A DNA stretch of 64,000 nt, from the NCBI RefSeq assembly GCF_008000815.1, contig NZ_CP042806.1, positions 3,348,001-3,412,000 on the forward strand. Direction: 5' to 3'. The notes beneath the pieces were generated by a model. That model had not been told where the DNA came from. It did no database searches and saw only the letters and a list, made by a program, of their open reading frames with translations. How positions within the stretch are numbered: position 1 is the first letter of the stretch; each line of letters begins with the position of its first letter. This DNA comes from Terriglobus albidus. GTDB lineage: Bacteria; Acidobacteriota; Terriglobia; Terriglobales; Acidobacteriaceae. A program made the position numbers and the translations under genes. This document shows positions 7,212-16,143 of this stretch, piece after piece.

Positions 7212-8843
7212 CTAGTCAGCATCTGGTACCAGCGAACGCATCTGTCGTGCAATTCGAATAGCGATGACCGTCGGACCGTCCGCGTCAAGAGCAGTTGTGA
7301 ATGCCTGCTTGATCTCCTCTGCCGTATTGGCGGCTACACCAATGCAACCGAATGCATTTGCGGTGGCCACGATGTCGAGCCCGGGAAGATCAAGGGCCGG
7401 AACATTTGGTGTATTCTCAAGTACCGCGAAGTTCTTGAGAATCGCATACTCGTCATTACATGGAACCACGAAGATAAGCTTCAGTTTTTGTTGGGCTGCG
7501 GTGTAAAGACTTTGTACCGAATACTGAAGGGCTCCATCTCCGATTGCGGCGATCACTGGTCGACCGGTTCCTTGCTTCTTTTGCGCAATCGCAATTCCGA
7601 CAGCGGCGGGGGCGCCCCAGCCCAGTCCGCCACTGGCAAAGGTGTAATAAGATTCCGGTTCTACAATCGGCCAATTCTGTAACAGATCAGCGAAGTTTGA
7701 TGCGGTTTCATTTACCAGGATTGCGTTCGCAGGCCGGACGTCGCCTAGAGCCGTAAATGCCTCGAGGGCGGTCAACGGATTGTGTGGTTTTGCCGGCAGG
7801 GTACGCTCAATATCGGCACGAGACGAAACGGAGCGCAAGGTCACTTCCGGAATGGCATCGGCCAATGCTTCCAGTGCGAGGCTTGCGTCAGCTAAAAGGC
7901 TATCCCCAACAATGGCAGCGGCAGCATCATAAGGATCGTTCGTGATCTGGAGCAGATCCGTTCCCTTTGGAAGGTAATCTCCTGCAATGTACGGATAGTA
8001 ACGGAAGACCTGGGCTCCGACTACGATGATGAGATCGTGGCCGGCAAGCTTCTTGCTTAGAGGTCCGATCGCGATCGGCACCATTCCCCTGAACTGAGGA
8101 TGTGTCTGGGGGAACGATGCTCGATCGGCGAGCGGCGCAAGATAGACTGGCGCGTTTAGGCGTTCCGCGAACTTGATTCCGGCATGCCAGCCTCCACTCC
8201 GCTCAATCTCCGGACCGTAGATCAGCACCGGGTTCTGACTCTTCCTGATCCGATCTGCAAACAATGCAATGCGGTCTGGATCCGGCGCGTAGCGAGAGCT
8301 CACGGTTCGAACGACTGCTTCACCTAACGCCGGTTGATCCCAGTCGGTAAGAGGAATTGATACATATACAGGACCTGCTGGAGGCTGCAAGGCAACCGCA
8401 TACGCCCTCATGAGTGCACCCGGAACGTCCTGTGCTCTTACTGGCTGATAGGCCCATTTCACCCATGGACGGGGCAATGTTGTCTCATCGCGATTTGTCA
8501 GGTATGGGTCGCAGAGAACCATCTCGCGAGCTTGCTGACCGGCGGTGATGATCAGCGGCGTCTTGTTTTGATAGGCCGTCATGATGTTGCCCATTCCATG
8601 GCCGGTACCTGCAGAAGTATGCAGATTAAGGAGGGCGGGTCTCTTGGTTGCCTGGGCGAATCCATCGGCCATTGCCACAGCAGACGCTTCCTGTAGACCG
8701 AGGATGTATTCGAAGTCGGAAGGGAAATTTTTTAGAAATGGCTGTTCCGTGGAGCCGGGATTTCCAAAGATGGTAGTCAGGCCAAGTTTACGTAATAGAT
8801 CATAGGTCGCCTGGTATACAGTCAACGTGGTTTGGTCGTTCAT
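7212..8843 (-). CDS. benzoylformate decarboxylase-like ThDP enzyme
   Basis: A 543-residue thiamine-diphosphate enzyme. It aligns along its length with Pseudomonas benzoylformate decarboxylase (MdlC), which turns benzoylformate into benzaldehyde in the mandelate pathway. Visible are FGNPGSTEQPFL (Ser31), the cofactor Glu52 in LQEASAVAMADG, His75 in NLHTSAGTGHG, and the ThDP/Mg motif beginning GDGALQY. One difference stands out: the second active-site His of MdlC (His281, in the VFRYH context) is Tyr283 here (VFRYYPYIAG), so the substrate may be another 2-keto acid. GGAG lies seven bases before the ATG. The gene follows an aldehyde dehydrogenase gene by 44 bp on the same strand, the expected partner for the aldehyde product. 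The family is sure; the exact substrate is not. Confidence 0.85.
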   Translation of the reverse strand: MNDQTTLTVYQATYDLLRKLGLTTIFGNPGSTEQPFLKNFPSDFEYILGLQEASAVAMADGFAQATKRPALLNLHTSAGTGHGMGNIMTAYQNKTPLIITAGQQAREMVLCDPYLTNRDETTLPRPWVKWAYQPVRAQDVPGALMRAYAVALQPPAGPVYVSIPLTDWDQPALGEAVVRTVSSRYAPDPDRIALFADRIRKSQNPVLIYGPEIERSGGWHAGIKFAERLNAPVYLAPLADRASFPQTHPQFRGMVPIAIGPLSKKLAGHDLIIVVGAQVFRYYPYIAGDYLPKGTDLLQITNDPYDAAAAIVGDSLLADASLALEALADAIPEVTLRSVSSRADIERTLPAKPHNPLTALEAFTALGDVRPANAILVNETASNFADLLQNWPIVEPESYYTFASGGLGWGAPAAVGIAIAQKKQGTGRPVIAAIGDGALQYSVQSLYTAAQQKLKLIFVVPCNDEYAILKNFAVLENTPNVPALDLPGLDIVATANAFGCIGVAANTAEEIKQAFTTALDADGPTVIAIRIARQMRSLVPDAD

Positions 8844-8887
8844 CCTTGGGCTCCAAGTCTGTATTTTGCTTCTGACAGAAATCGGTT

Positions 8888-10273
8888 CTAATGGGCTCCC
8901 GTTGGAACTGAAGGAACCAGGACGAGTTTCTTGTTCACAAACTCTTCAAGCCCGAGATTGGACAGTTCCTTACCGTAGCCCGATCTCTTGATTCCTCCGA
9001 AAGGGAGATCAGGCCAACTGACATCGGGATAGTTGATGAACACCATGCCGGTCTCGATCCTGCTTGCGACACGCTTACCTCTTTCAATGTCGGTGGTGTA
9101 GACCGAACCACCCAATCCGAAAGGAGAGTCGTTGGCAACCGCGATTGCTTCATCCTCGTCCTTGACGGGAAAGATCAGGGCTACCGGCCCGAAGAACTCC
9201 TGTTTGTAAGCAGGGTTATCCGGGCTCAGGTCCGTCAAGACTGTAGGTTCAAGGAAGGCACCCACATTCCCGGCGCGATTACCGCCGAGCAAGATCGTTG
9301 CCCCATGGCTCGTAGCTTCATTGATTTGACGGAGGATGAGCTGCAGCGCCGAATCGGAAGACAGCGGGCCCAGCGTTACGTTTTCGTCGAGTGGATCGCC
9401 GAGCTTCAGCGCCTTTGCCGCCTCGACGAAACGAGGCAGGAACTTATCAAGCATCGACTCAACGACGATGAACCGTTTCGCTCCGATGCAGGTTTGGCCG
9501 TTATTGCCGAAGCGGCCGAGAATCGCCATCTCCACGGTATGCTCGAGATCCGCATCATCGAGTACGATGAACGCATCGCTACCGCCAAGTTCCATGGTGG
9601 ACTTCTTTAGATTCTTACCCGCTCTGGCTGCCAATGCCTCACCCGCCCGTTCTGAGCCGGTCAGGGCGATCCCCTTGATCCGAGGGTCATCAATCAGAGA
9701 GCCGGCCTGGTCATTGCTCAAGAACAGGTTGGTATAAACGCCCTTCGGAAGCCCCGCGTCTTGCAGAACCCGCTCGAACGCGACTGCGCACTGGGGAACG
9801 CCAGGAGCATGCTTGAGAAGCATGACATTTCCCGACATCAAGTGAGGACCAACAAAGCGGGCAAGCTGGTAGTAGGGATAATTCCAGGGCTGAATGCTCA
9901 ATAGAACACCAAGAGGGGAGAATTCCAAATGAGCATCACCCATCGTTGAGTTCAGTTGCTTCGGCTTGAGAAAGGTCTCCGCATGGTCAGCAAAATACTG
10001 CAGGATAGCAGCGCTCAGTTCGACTTCGCCTCGGCTCTCGATGAGCCGCTTGCCCATCTCGAGCGTCGCGAGACGAGCGAGCTCTTCCTTCTTTTCCAAC
10101 AGAAGCTTGGCCGCCTGGCCGATGATGTGAGCGCGCTCACTGAATGGCCTTGCTGCCCAACGCTGAAATGCGGCTTCCGCAGTTGCCAATGCCGTTAGCA
10201 TCTCTTCGTCAGTATGCTCGTTGAATGTCTTGAGTACTTCTCCGGTCGCTGGATTGACGCTACGATATGCCAC
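8888..10273 (-). CDS. NAD(P)-dependent aldehyde dehydrogenase (succinate-semialdehyde/benzaldehyde type)
   Basis: A 461-residue aldehyde dehydrogenase of the Sad/YneI group, oxidising an aldehyde to the acid with NAD(P)+. The start is a GTG at 10273 behind AGGAG with seven bases spacing, giving MAYRSVNPATGEVL; longer in-frame starts would lie too near or upstream of the predicted transcription start. Catalytic residues are seen in NNGQTCIGAKR (nucleophile Cys) and MELGGSDAF (general-base Glu), and the structural PFGGIKRSGYGKEL segment is present near the end. It is the first gene of a two-gene operon with the benzoylformate-decarboxylase-like gene, so an aromatic aldehyde is a plausible substrate. 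A shared-type promoter lies 120-167 bp upstream. Confidence 0.88.
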   Translation of the reverse strand: MAYRSVNPATGEVLKTFNEHTDEEMLTALATAEAAFQRWAARPFSERAHIIGQAAKLLLEKKEELARLATLEMGKRLIESRGEVELSAAILQYFADHAETFLKPKQLNSTMGDAHLEFSPLGVLLSIQPWNYPYYQLARFVGPHLMSGNVMLLKHAPGVPQCAVAFERVLQDAGLPKGVYTNLFLSNDQAGSLIDDPRIKGIALTGSERAGEALAARAGKNLKKSTMELGGSDAFIVLDDADLEHTVEMAILGRFGNNGQTCIGAKRFIVVESMLDKFLPRFVEAAKALKLGDPLDENVTLGPLSSDSALQLILRQINEATSHGATILLGGNRAGNVGAFLEPTVLTDLSPDNPAYKQEFFGPVALIFPVKDEDEAIAVANDSPFGLGGSVYTTDIERGKRVASRIETGMVFINYPDVSWPDLPFGGIKRSGYGKELSNLGLEEFVNKKLVLVPSVPTGAH

Positions 10274-10392
10274 GACAATGCTCCTTTGCGTATTCATCTC
10301 CGGCCGGCGGCGACTCACGGGAGTACGCGCCTTCCGGGAATCATGATGTGGGCCCAGCCGGAGCTGAACTTCTCCAGCCATAGAACAGCGTG

Positions 10393-10440
10393 ATCTTAGC
10401 AACGCCAGATCGGTCGAGGAAATTACATATTTCTACTAGC
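10393..10440 (-). promoter_or_regulatory. shared regulon promoter, aldehyde dehydrogenase operon
   Basis: Minus-strand GCTAGTAGAAATATGTAATT (plus TC; 10419-10440), then 20 bp, then TAAGAT (10393-10398) followed by CACG. It points at the GTG start at 10273. Confidence 0.8.
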
Positions 10441-10547
10441 AATAATCGGTGAGGCCACGCAGAAGGGAGGTGCGCTAAGGGATCTGGTTGAGTAGGTACG
10501 AGGTCTCTCGTTTCCACACGACCCTCGACAACAGAGCCGACCACCTT

Positions 10548-13500
10548 TTACGCATGGGCTGCCAGGTTTCGAGCCCGCTTCGGGAGAGGCAATGTCAGAG
10601 TAAATATTGCGCCGACGTCCGGATTATTCTCGGCCCACAGTTGTCCTTCATGTGCTTCAACAATGGAGCGGGAGACTGCGAGGCCGATGCCCATTCCGTC
10701 TTCTTTTGTCGTAACAAAAGCATCGAAGATCTTTTCGGGGTCGTCAACGCCAGGGCCGTTGTCGATTACTTGAATGATCATCTCCCGTTTAGCACTTACC
10801 TGAGCCTTGATTGTGACGAGTGGCGGCCGTCTCTCATGATCGTTCGCTTCAATCGCGTTGGAAATAAGATTCACGATAACTTCTTGAATCTGAATTGGAT
10901 CGACCGAGATAAGAGGAAGCTCGCTTTCGCATACACAGTTGATCTGCACGCTCCGCTTGTTCTGATCTTCTTGAACCAATCGAATTGCTTCGCTGATAAT
11001 CTCCTGCACGCTCACTTCTTTCTTATCGAAGGACTCGCGTTTGAATAGAGCCCGTATGTGCTGCATCCGTTCGTCTGCGGCTCTGCCATCTCGTATGATC
11101 CTTTCAATGGATGCGTTTGCTTCCTCGATATTCGGTGGAGAAGTCGCCAACCAACGCCTGCCCGCTTGCGCGTTTGCGAGAACAGACATGAGCGGTTGGT
11201 TGAGCTCGTGCGCGATCGAAGCAGAAAGCTCTGCAACCGTGGCGATTCTCGAAGCTCTATTCAACTTTGCACGAGTCTGACGAAGGTGGTCTTCGGCTCT
11301 CTTGCGTTCATCAATGTCAACCGACAGGCAGTACCATTGGATGATCTTTCCTTCACGATCGCGCAAAGGTTCCCCTCTTGCGTGGTACCACCGGTACTCG
11401 CCATCCGCGCGTCGTAACCGATGGACGGCACTATATGACTCCCCTGTTTTCACTGCCTTCGAGAACGCGTTGGCTGTATCTTCAAAGTCGTCCGGGTGCA
11501 GTAGGGCCTCCCAGCCCAAACTGAAAAAGCGGTCAAGCGAAAGGCCGCTGTACTCCCGGACCCGTCTATTGATGTGCGTCGGTTCGCCTGCCGATGATGC
11601 TGACCACAGCATGGAGGGTACTGTCTCAATGATGCCCAGTAGTTGCTGCTCGCGCTCTTGGAGCGCCTCTTCTGCCTGCTTCAATGCTTCGATATCAGTG
11701 TGGACTCCATACCAACTGATTAGCTTCCCGTTCTCGTCTCTAAACGGCTGCGCTCGGACGAGATGCCAATGATAGTTTCCGTCATTGCCAAGAATTCGAT
11801 ATGTATCTTCGTAAGGGATTCCGAAACGTACCGACCTTTCCCAGCGCGTCTCTACCTCGGACGCCTGCGACGGATCAATCTTCGATTTCAGATCGAAATT
11901 CTCAGAGGTCTCCCAGGGCTTACCGATCGTCTGGACCATCGTCCGATTCCAGCGGTCAATCTGACCATTGGGATCCGCTCGCCAAATCATTGCCGGCATT
12001 GCGTCCACGAGCCTGCGTAACTGCCTTTCCTCCTGCCTCACCGACCGCTCTGCTGAGACCATGGTATGAGCATCCATCGTGAGACCGTGAAGTGTAACGA
12101 CATTTCCGGAGTTGTCTTTGACCGTCGTAATGAGTGATTGGAACCACCGGTATTGTCCATCTTTGCCCTTGAGTCGGTGCACATGCTCGTGCCATTGCCC
12201 CCCGTTGACAAGCGTGTTCCACCGTAGCAATACCTCATCCTGGTCCTCAGGATGAACGAGGTGGATCCAACCAGTACTGCGAACTTCATCTGGCGTCATG
12301 CCAAGATAATCTTCGCAATAGCGGTTCAGATAGGTGACTTCTCCAGAGGGAAGCGCCTTCCAAAGGAAGCCGGGTACATTCTCGGCCAGGAGATGCAATT
12401 GCATCTTGTGGTCGCGGATCAGTTCGCGGGAACGGAACAGATCGTCGATGTCAGTAGTGACCGAGTACCAGCGCTGGACGCTTCCGTCCAGTTCAAAGAA
12501 GGGTTCAGAGTGGGTATGAAACCAGCGGTATCTACTCTCTTTATCAGCTATCCGCCACACCATATCTAATGGGCCAATCGTGGCGGTCGAGTTCTGTTGC
12601 AGATCGAATACTCGTTGACGATCCTCTGGATGCGCTACTACAAGCCATCCATTCCCGAGAACAGACTCTAGCGAGCGCCCGACATATTCCAGGAAACGAT
12701 CGTTCACGAACTCGATGCCATTCAGGCTGCGAACCGCAATCAACGTAGGAATGCGGTTCAAGAGCTCGCGCACTTCCCGCTCGCGGTTGCGAAGCGCCTG
12801 TTCGGCCTTCATTTGTTGATCGATCTCGACGCCCATCATGTACCAGCTCGCCAGGCGATGGTGCTCATCGAACGCAGGATGCGCAAGAATGTGTTGCCAG
12901 CGGTACTGACCGTCGTGGTGTAGCATGAGCCATCTGGTATCCAAAGGGGTCTGGGTCGTTACACAATGCATCCAGTTTTTATGAGCTTCTTCGTACTGCT
13001 CTGGATGGATGTGTTGCATCCATTGATTTCCAAGGATCTGCTCCATTGGTTTACCAAGGGCCATGGATGCGACTCTGTTCGCATACACCATCGTTCCGTC
13101 CGGCGCCATGATGCATATGCACGCAGGCACACCGTCCGCGATCTTTCTGAAGATCTCCTCGGCCTTCTTCGTCTGTTCTTCTGCCCCTCTGCGTTCGTCG
13201 ATATCCCAATTGATATTGACCCAACGCTCAATTTTGTTGCCGTGTTGGTGTAACGGTTTAGCGCGCGAGATAAACCAACGGTATACCCCGTCCGCACGCC
13301 GGATACGGATCTCTATTTCGCCGGCTGCGCCAGACTCAAGAAGGCGCTTCCAATGCGCTGCGAGGGGCTGGCAGTCATCGGGGTGAACTGAGACAAAGGT
13401 ATCCTTAAGCATTTGACCTGATGTGAGGCCTGTGTACTCGAGAGCGCCAGGGCTCATGAATTCGGGGGAGCCGTCCGGTTTGGCGAGCCACATCCATCCA

Positions 13501-14234
13501 GGCAATATTTTGAGGGCAGCCTTCCACACATCGTCTCGTGCACGCATCTCCTCCTCTTGCCGCTTCTGCGCGTCAATGTTCCATTGAAGACCGAAATAGC
13601 GGATAACTGCTCCTTTGCTATCCCTCTGGCTATGCAGAAGAGTCGCGAACCAGCAATACTTGCCACTCGCACTTCGATATCTTGCGTGAAATTGTTGAGG
13701 CTCACCGGTGTTCTGGGCTCGCTTCATGGCATCCTGGCGTTCGGAAATATCGTCGGGATGGATGAATCGAGAGAAATCCTGCATCTCGTCCATCGAGACC
13801 CCTAAATATTCACAACCGGCTGGGCTGATGTATTCTATGTCGCCCGCGGAGGTACGTGACCAGACGTACTCGCTTAACTCCGCCAACCGAACATCGAAAG
13901 GACGTTGACGGGCATCGGCAGTTGTGGTGTCCGACTGCTTGTATAGGAAGACGGTAGCGCAAAGGCAAATGATGCAGGATGTCATTACTGCATGCCAGGG
14001 GCTCGTCTGCTTTGTAGCTGTGTGATAGCTGGCGATTGTAAATGCGGTTCTAGCCAGGCTGAATGAGAACGCACCGGTCATTGCTAGAGAGGCGCCCCGG
14101 AACCGGCCAAGTAGCACAACGGCAAGGATTGCGAAAAGGTCTAGCCGCGGTCCGCACCATGCTATGAAACCACTAACCGTGATGACCGGAAGAAACTCGC
14201 CGCTTGCGATTCCACGCAATTTATCAGGAACCAT
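10548..14234 (-). CDS. membrane-anchored multi-PAS sensor histidine kinase (7 PAS domains)
   Basis: A 1228-residue kinase. Residues about 10-105 hold three or so hydrophobic segments (GFIAWCGPRLDLFAILAVVL, AVMTSCIICLCATVFLY), so unlike its relatives in this window it is membrane-bound. Seven PAS/PAC units follow (about 115-980), then the FixL/TodS-type core with ELSASIAHELNQPL (His1009), N-box VNLISNAIEA and G-boxes VIDNGPGV and GMGIGLAVSRSIVEAHEGQL. The PAS sequences are more diverged than those of the other two large kinases, so it is not a recent copy. It is transcribed alone on the minus strand. No shared-type element faces it. The ligand is unknown. Confidence 0.92.
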   Translation of the reverse strand: MVPDKLRGIASGEFLPVITVSGFIAWCGPRLDLFAILAVVLLGRFRGASLAMTGAFSFSLARTAFTIASYHTATKQTSPWHAVMTSCIICLCATVFLYKQSDTTTADARQRPFDVRLAELSEYVWSRTSAGDIEYISPAGCEYLGVSMDEMQDFSRFIHPDDISERQDAMKRAQNTGEPQQFHARYRSASGKYCWFATLLHSQRDSKGAVIRYFGLQWNIDAQKRQEEEMRARDDVWKAALKILPGWMWLAKPDGSPEFMSPGALEYTGLTSGQMLKDTFVSVHPDDCQPLAAHWKRLLESGAAGEIEIRIRRADGVYRWFISRAKPLHQHGNKIERWVNINWDIDERRGAEEQTKKAEEIFRKIADGVPACICIMAPDGTMVYANRVASMALGKPMEQILGNQWMQHIHPEQYEEAHKNWMHCVTTQTPLDTRWLMLHHDGQYRWQHILAHPAFDEHHRLASWYMMGVEIDQQMKAEQALRNREREVRELLNRIPTLIAVRSLNGIEFVNDRFLEYVGRSLESVLGNGWLVVAHPEDRQRVFDLQQNSTATIGPLDMVWRIADKESRYRWFHTHSEPFFELDGSVQRWYSVTTDIDDLFRSRELIRDHKMQLHLLAENVPGFLWKALPSGEVTYLNRYCEDYLGMTPDEVRSTGWIHLVHPEDQDEVLLRWNTLVNGGQWHEHVHRLKGKDGQYRWFQSLITTVKDNSGNVVTLHGLTMDAHTMVSAERSVRQEERQLRRLVDAMPAMIWRADPNGQIDRWNRTMVQTIGKPWETSENFDLKSKIDPSQASEVETRWERSVRFGIPYEDTYRILGNDGNYHWHLVRAQPFRDENGKLISWYGVHTDIEALKQAEEALQEREQQLLGIIETVPSMLWSASSAGEPTHINRRVREYSGLSLDRFFSLGWEALLHPDDFEDTANAFSKAVKTGESYSAVHRLRRADGEYRWYHARGEPLRDREGKIIQWYCLSVDIDERKRAEDHLRQTRAKLNRASRIATVAELSASIAHELNQPLMSVLANAQAGRRWLATSPPNIEEANASIERIIRDGRAADERMQHIRALFKRESFDKKEVSVQEIISEAIRLVQEDQNKRSVQINCVCESELPLISVDPIQIQEVIVNLISNAIEANDHERRPPLVTIKAQVSAKREMIIQVIDNGPGVDDPEKIFDAFVTTKEDGMGIGLAVSRSIVEAHEGQLWAENNPDVGAIFTLTLPLPKRARNLAAHA

Positions 14235-14350
14235 AGATGTTACCTGTTGGCCGCCGGCTACAAACGATTCAATGCCACGGAAATGCCCGTGCGAGAGATG
14301 GAGGCATCCCGATTTTAGAGAGCCGGGAGTGTAAAGCGGCTGCTCGGATC

Positions 14351-14397
14351 GATAGTGGAAACATGTAATGTCTTTTTGCTGGAACTCGCTTTAAAAT
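14351..14397 (+). promoter_or_regulatory. shared regulon promoter, uspA distal (P1)
   Basis: GATAGTGGAAACATGTAATG (plus TC; 14351-14372), 19 bp, then TAAAAT (14392-14397). Upstream of and in tandem with a second element 85 bp downstream, both facing the uspA-like gene. Confidence 0.6.
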
Positions 14398-14435
14398 ATT
14401 GGCCCGCGGTTCCATGCATCTGAGGTCGTGAGCTA

Positions 14436-14483
14436 GCTACTAGAAACATGTAATAGTGCCCCCCTTGCCGTGACTCATACGAT
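14436..14483 (+). promoter_or_regulatory. shared regulon promoter, uspA proximal (P2)
   Basis: GCTACTAGAAACATGTAATA (plus GT; 14436-14457), 20 bp, then TACGAT (14478-14483). Transcription would begin about 25 bases before the uspA ATG at 14516. Confidence 0.75.
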
Positions 14484-14515
14484 AGGGCGGGTATCGCTTT
14501 CTGACGAGTCACTTT

Positions 14516-14950
14516 ATGTTTTCCAGGATAGTTGTCGCTTTGAATGACCTCCCAGAATCGCAGCGTGCGCTTCGCACGGCAATTGACCTTGCTCAAAATT
14601 TCAATGCTGCCTTGGCTACCGTCTCAATTCTTGGAGATCTTCCTGCATACACCTCCTTTGCGGTTGTCGTCGATCCGGCGGCGCCCATAGCCTTAAAAGA
14701 AGATCGCCGGCAGATCCAGAGAGCGCTGCATGAGGGCGCGGCGCGTTTGGCGCAGGAGCATGGAGTAGTGGCCACCAGCGCGATTGTCGAAGGGCGCGAC
14801 ACGCAGTCCATCCTCCACTTTCTCAAAGAATATGAGGCCGATCTTCTTGTTATTGGGCTGCACCAGCATGACTTTTATCTGTCCCGTTTATGGAGTTCCG
14901 TCTATGACCTCGCACAAGAGGCATCCTGCAGTGTGCTTGGCGTTCATTGA
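14516..14950 (+). CDS. universal stress protein (UspA family)
   Basis: A 144-residue single-domain UspA protein starting MFSRIVVALNDLPESQRALR, the usual first strand and helix. The ATP-binding signature of the family (G-x2-G-x9-G-S/T near the end) is not conserved: the corresponding stretch reads VIGLHQHDFYLSRLWSSV, so this may be a non-ATP-binding type. It is the first gene of a plus-strand run that continues, 62 bp later, into the efflux genes, and the two tandem promoters before it probably serve that whole run. A stress-linked role is inferred from the family and the promoters. Confidence 0.85.
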   Translation: MFSRIVVALNDLPESQRALRTAIDLAQNFNAALATVSILGDLPAYTSFAVVVDPAAPIALKEDRRQIQRALHEGAARLAQEHGVVATSAIVEGRDTQSILHFLKEYEADLLVIGLHQHDFYLSRLWSSVYDLAQEASCSVLGVH

Positions 14951-15012
14951 GCACAGCCTTCGGCGCGATCTATCTGAAGAATTGAACAATCTAGGGCGGG
15001 GAGGCCTACGAC

Positions 15013-16143
15013 ATGAGTAAAAAATTGATTATTCCCCTTATCGTTCTGCTTGCTGCTGCGGGCCTTCTGTTTGCTATAGCGGGTCATTGGACCGAGTGGG
15101 AAGGGCAGCATGCTGAGCAGCAGACGGACGATGCGTATCTCAGGGCGGATATGACCCCTCTCAGTACGCGTATCTCCGGAACGGTAAGAAAAGTGAACGT
15201 AGGCGATTACCAGATTGTGAAGTCGGGGCAAACGTTGATGGAGCTGGACGACAACGACTATCGAGCGAACCTGGATCAGGCGAAGGCGGCTTTGGCTGCG
15301 TCGGAAGCTTCGCTGGCGGACAACCAGGCTGCAAAGAGGATTCAGGATGCACAAATCAATGCCGCTGAGGCCGGAACTCTTCAAGCATCTGCTGCCATTG
15401 ATTCCGCCAAAGCCGGAATTGCAGCCGTAGCGCCCGAGGCAGAGCGCGCTCTGACCGAATTGCACCGGCAAGAGGCGCTGTTTGGAGTAAAGGCTGCGAC
15501 TCATCAACAGCTTGAGAATGTAACGGCGCAGGAAGGACAGATTCGGGGTTCGCTTGATGCCCGTAAGGCTGATCTTGCGCGGGCCCAGGCTGCACTCGCG
15601 ACGAGCCAGAGTCAGTTAGAGGCGGCAAAACGGCAACGGGAAGCTCTGAACACGAAAGATAATGTGTATAAGGCTGACATCCAGGCGAAGAAAGCCGCCA
15701 TCGTAGTCGCTGAGGTCAATCTCGCTTATACGCGCATTGCTGCTCCTACGGATGGGACCGTTGGCGAGCGCCGCGTCCTGGAAGGGCAGCTCGTTACTCC
15801 CGGTACGCAGGTGATTGATCTTGTTAAGAGCGACGTTTGGGTGCAGGCCAACTTCAAAGAAACGCAACTGACGAATATGCGAGTCGGTGCGCCTGTAGAG
15901 GTCCGTGTTGACACCTTCCCCAATCAGGTCTTCCACGGAAAGGTCGCAGAACTGTCGCCGGCAAGTGGTTCTCAGTTTGCCCTGCTTCCTCCGGATAATG
16001 CGACTGGGAACTTTACCAAAATCGTCCAGCGTGTGCCCGTAAAGGTCGTTCTCGATGCGGGACAGCCTTATCTCGGTAGATTGCGGCCAGGCTTTTCGGC
16101 AGTCGTAACTGTAAAAACGAAGGCCGCAGAAGGTGGTCGATGA
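15013..16143 (+). CDS. EmrA/HlyD-type membrane fusion protein of efflux pump
   Basis: A 376-residue periplasmic adaptor. An N-terminal membrane anchor (LIIPLIVLLAAAGLLFAIAG) is followed by the lipoyl half ADMTPLSTRISGTVRKVNVG, a long alpha-helical coiled coil rich in Ala/Gln (about residues 85-220), the second lipoyl half YTRIAAPTDGTVGERRVLEG and a beta-barrel domain. This order is typical of EmrA, which links an MFS pump to an outer-membrane channel. The start has GGGGAGG upstream. Its stop overlaps the start of the next gene by four bases (ATGA), so translation is coupled to that of its pump. Confidence 0.93.
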   Translation: MSKKLIIPLIVLLAAAGLLFAIAGHWTEWEGQHAEQQTDDAYLRADMTPLSTRISGTVRKVNVGDYQIVKSGQTLMELDDNDYRANLDQAKAALAASEASLADNQAAKRIQDAQINAAEAGTLQASAAIDSAKAGIAAVAPEAERALTELHRQEALFGVKAATHQQLENVTAQEGQIRGSLDARKADLARAQAALATSQSQLEAAKRQREALNTKDNVYKADIQAKKAAIVVAEVNLAYTRIAAPTDGTVGERRVLEGQLVTPGTQVIDLVKSDVWVQANFKETQLTNMRVGAPVEVRVDTFPNQVFHGKVAELSPASGSQFALLPPDNATGNFTKIVQRVPVKVVLDAGQPYLGRLRPGFSAVVTVKTKAAEGGR

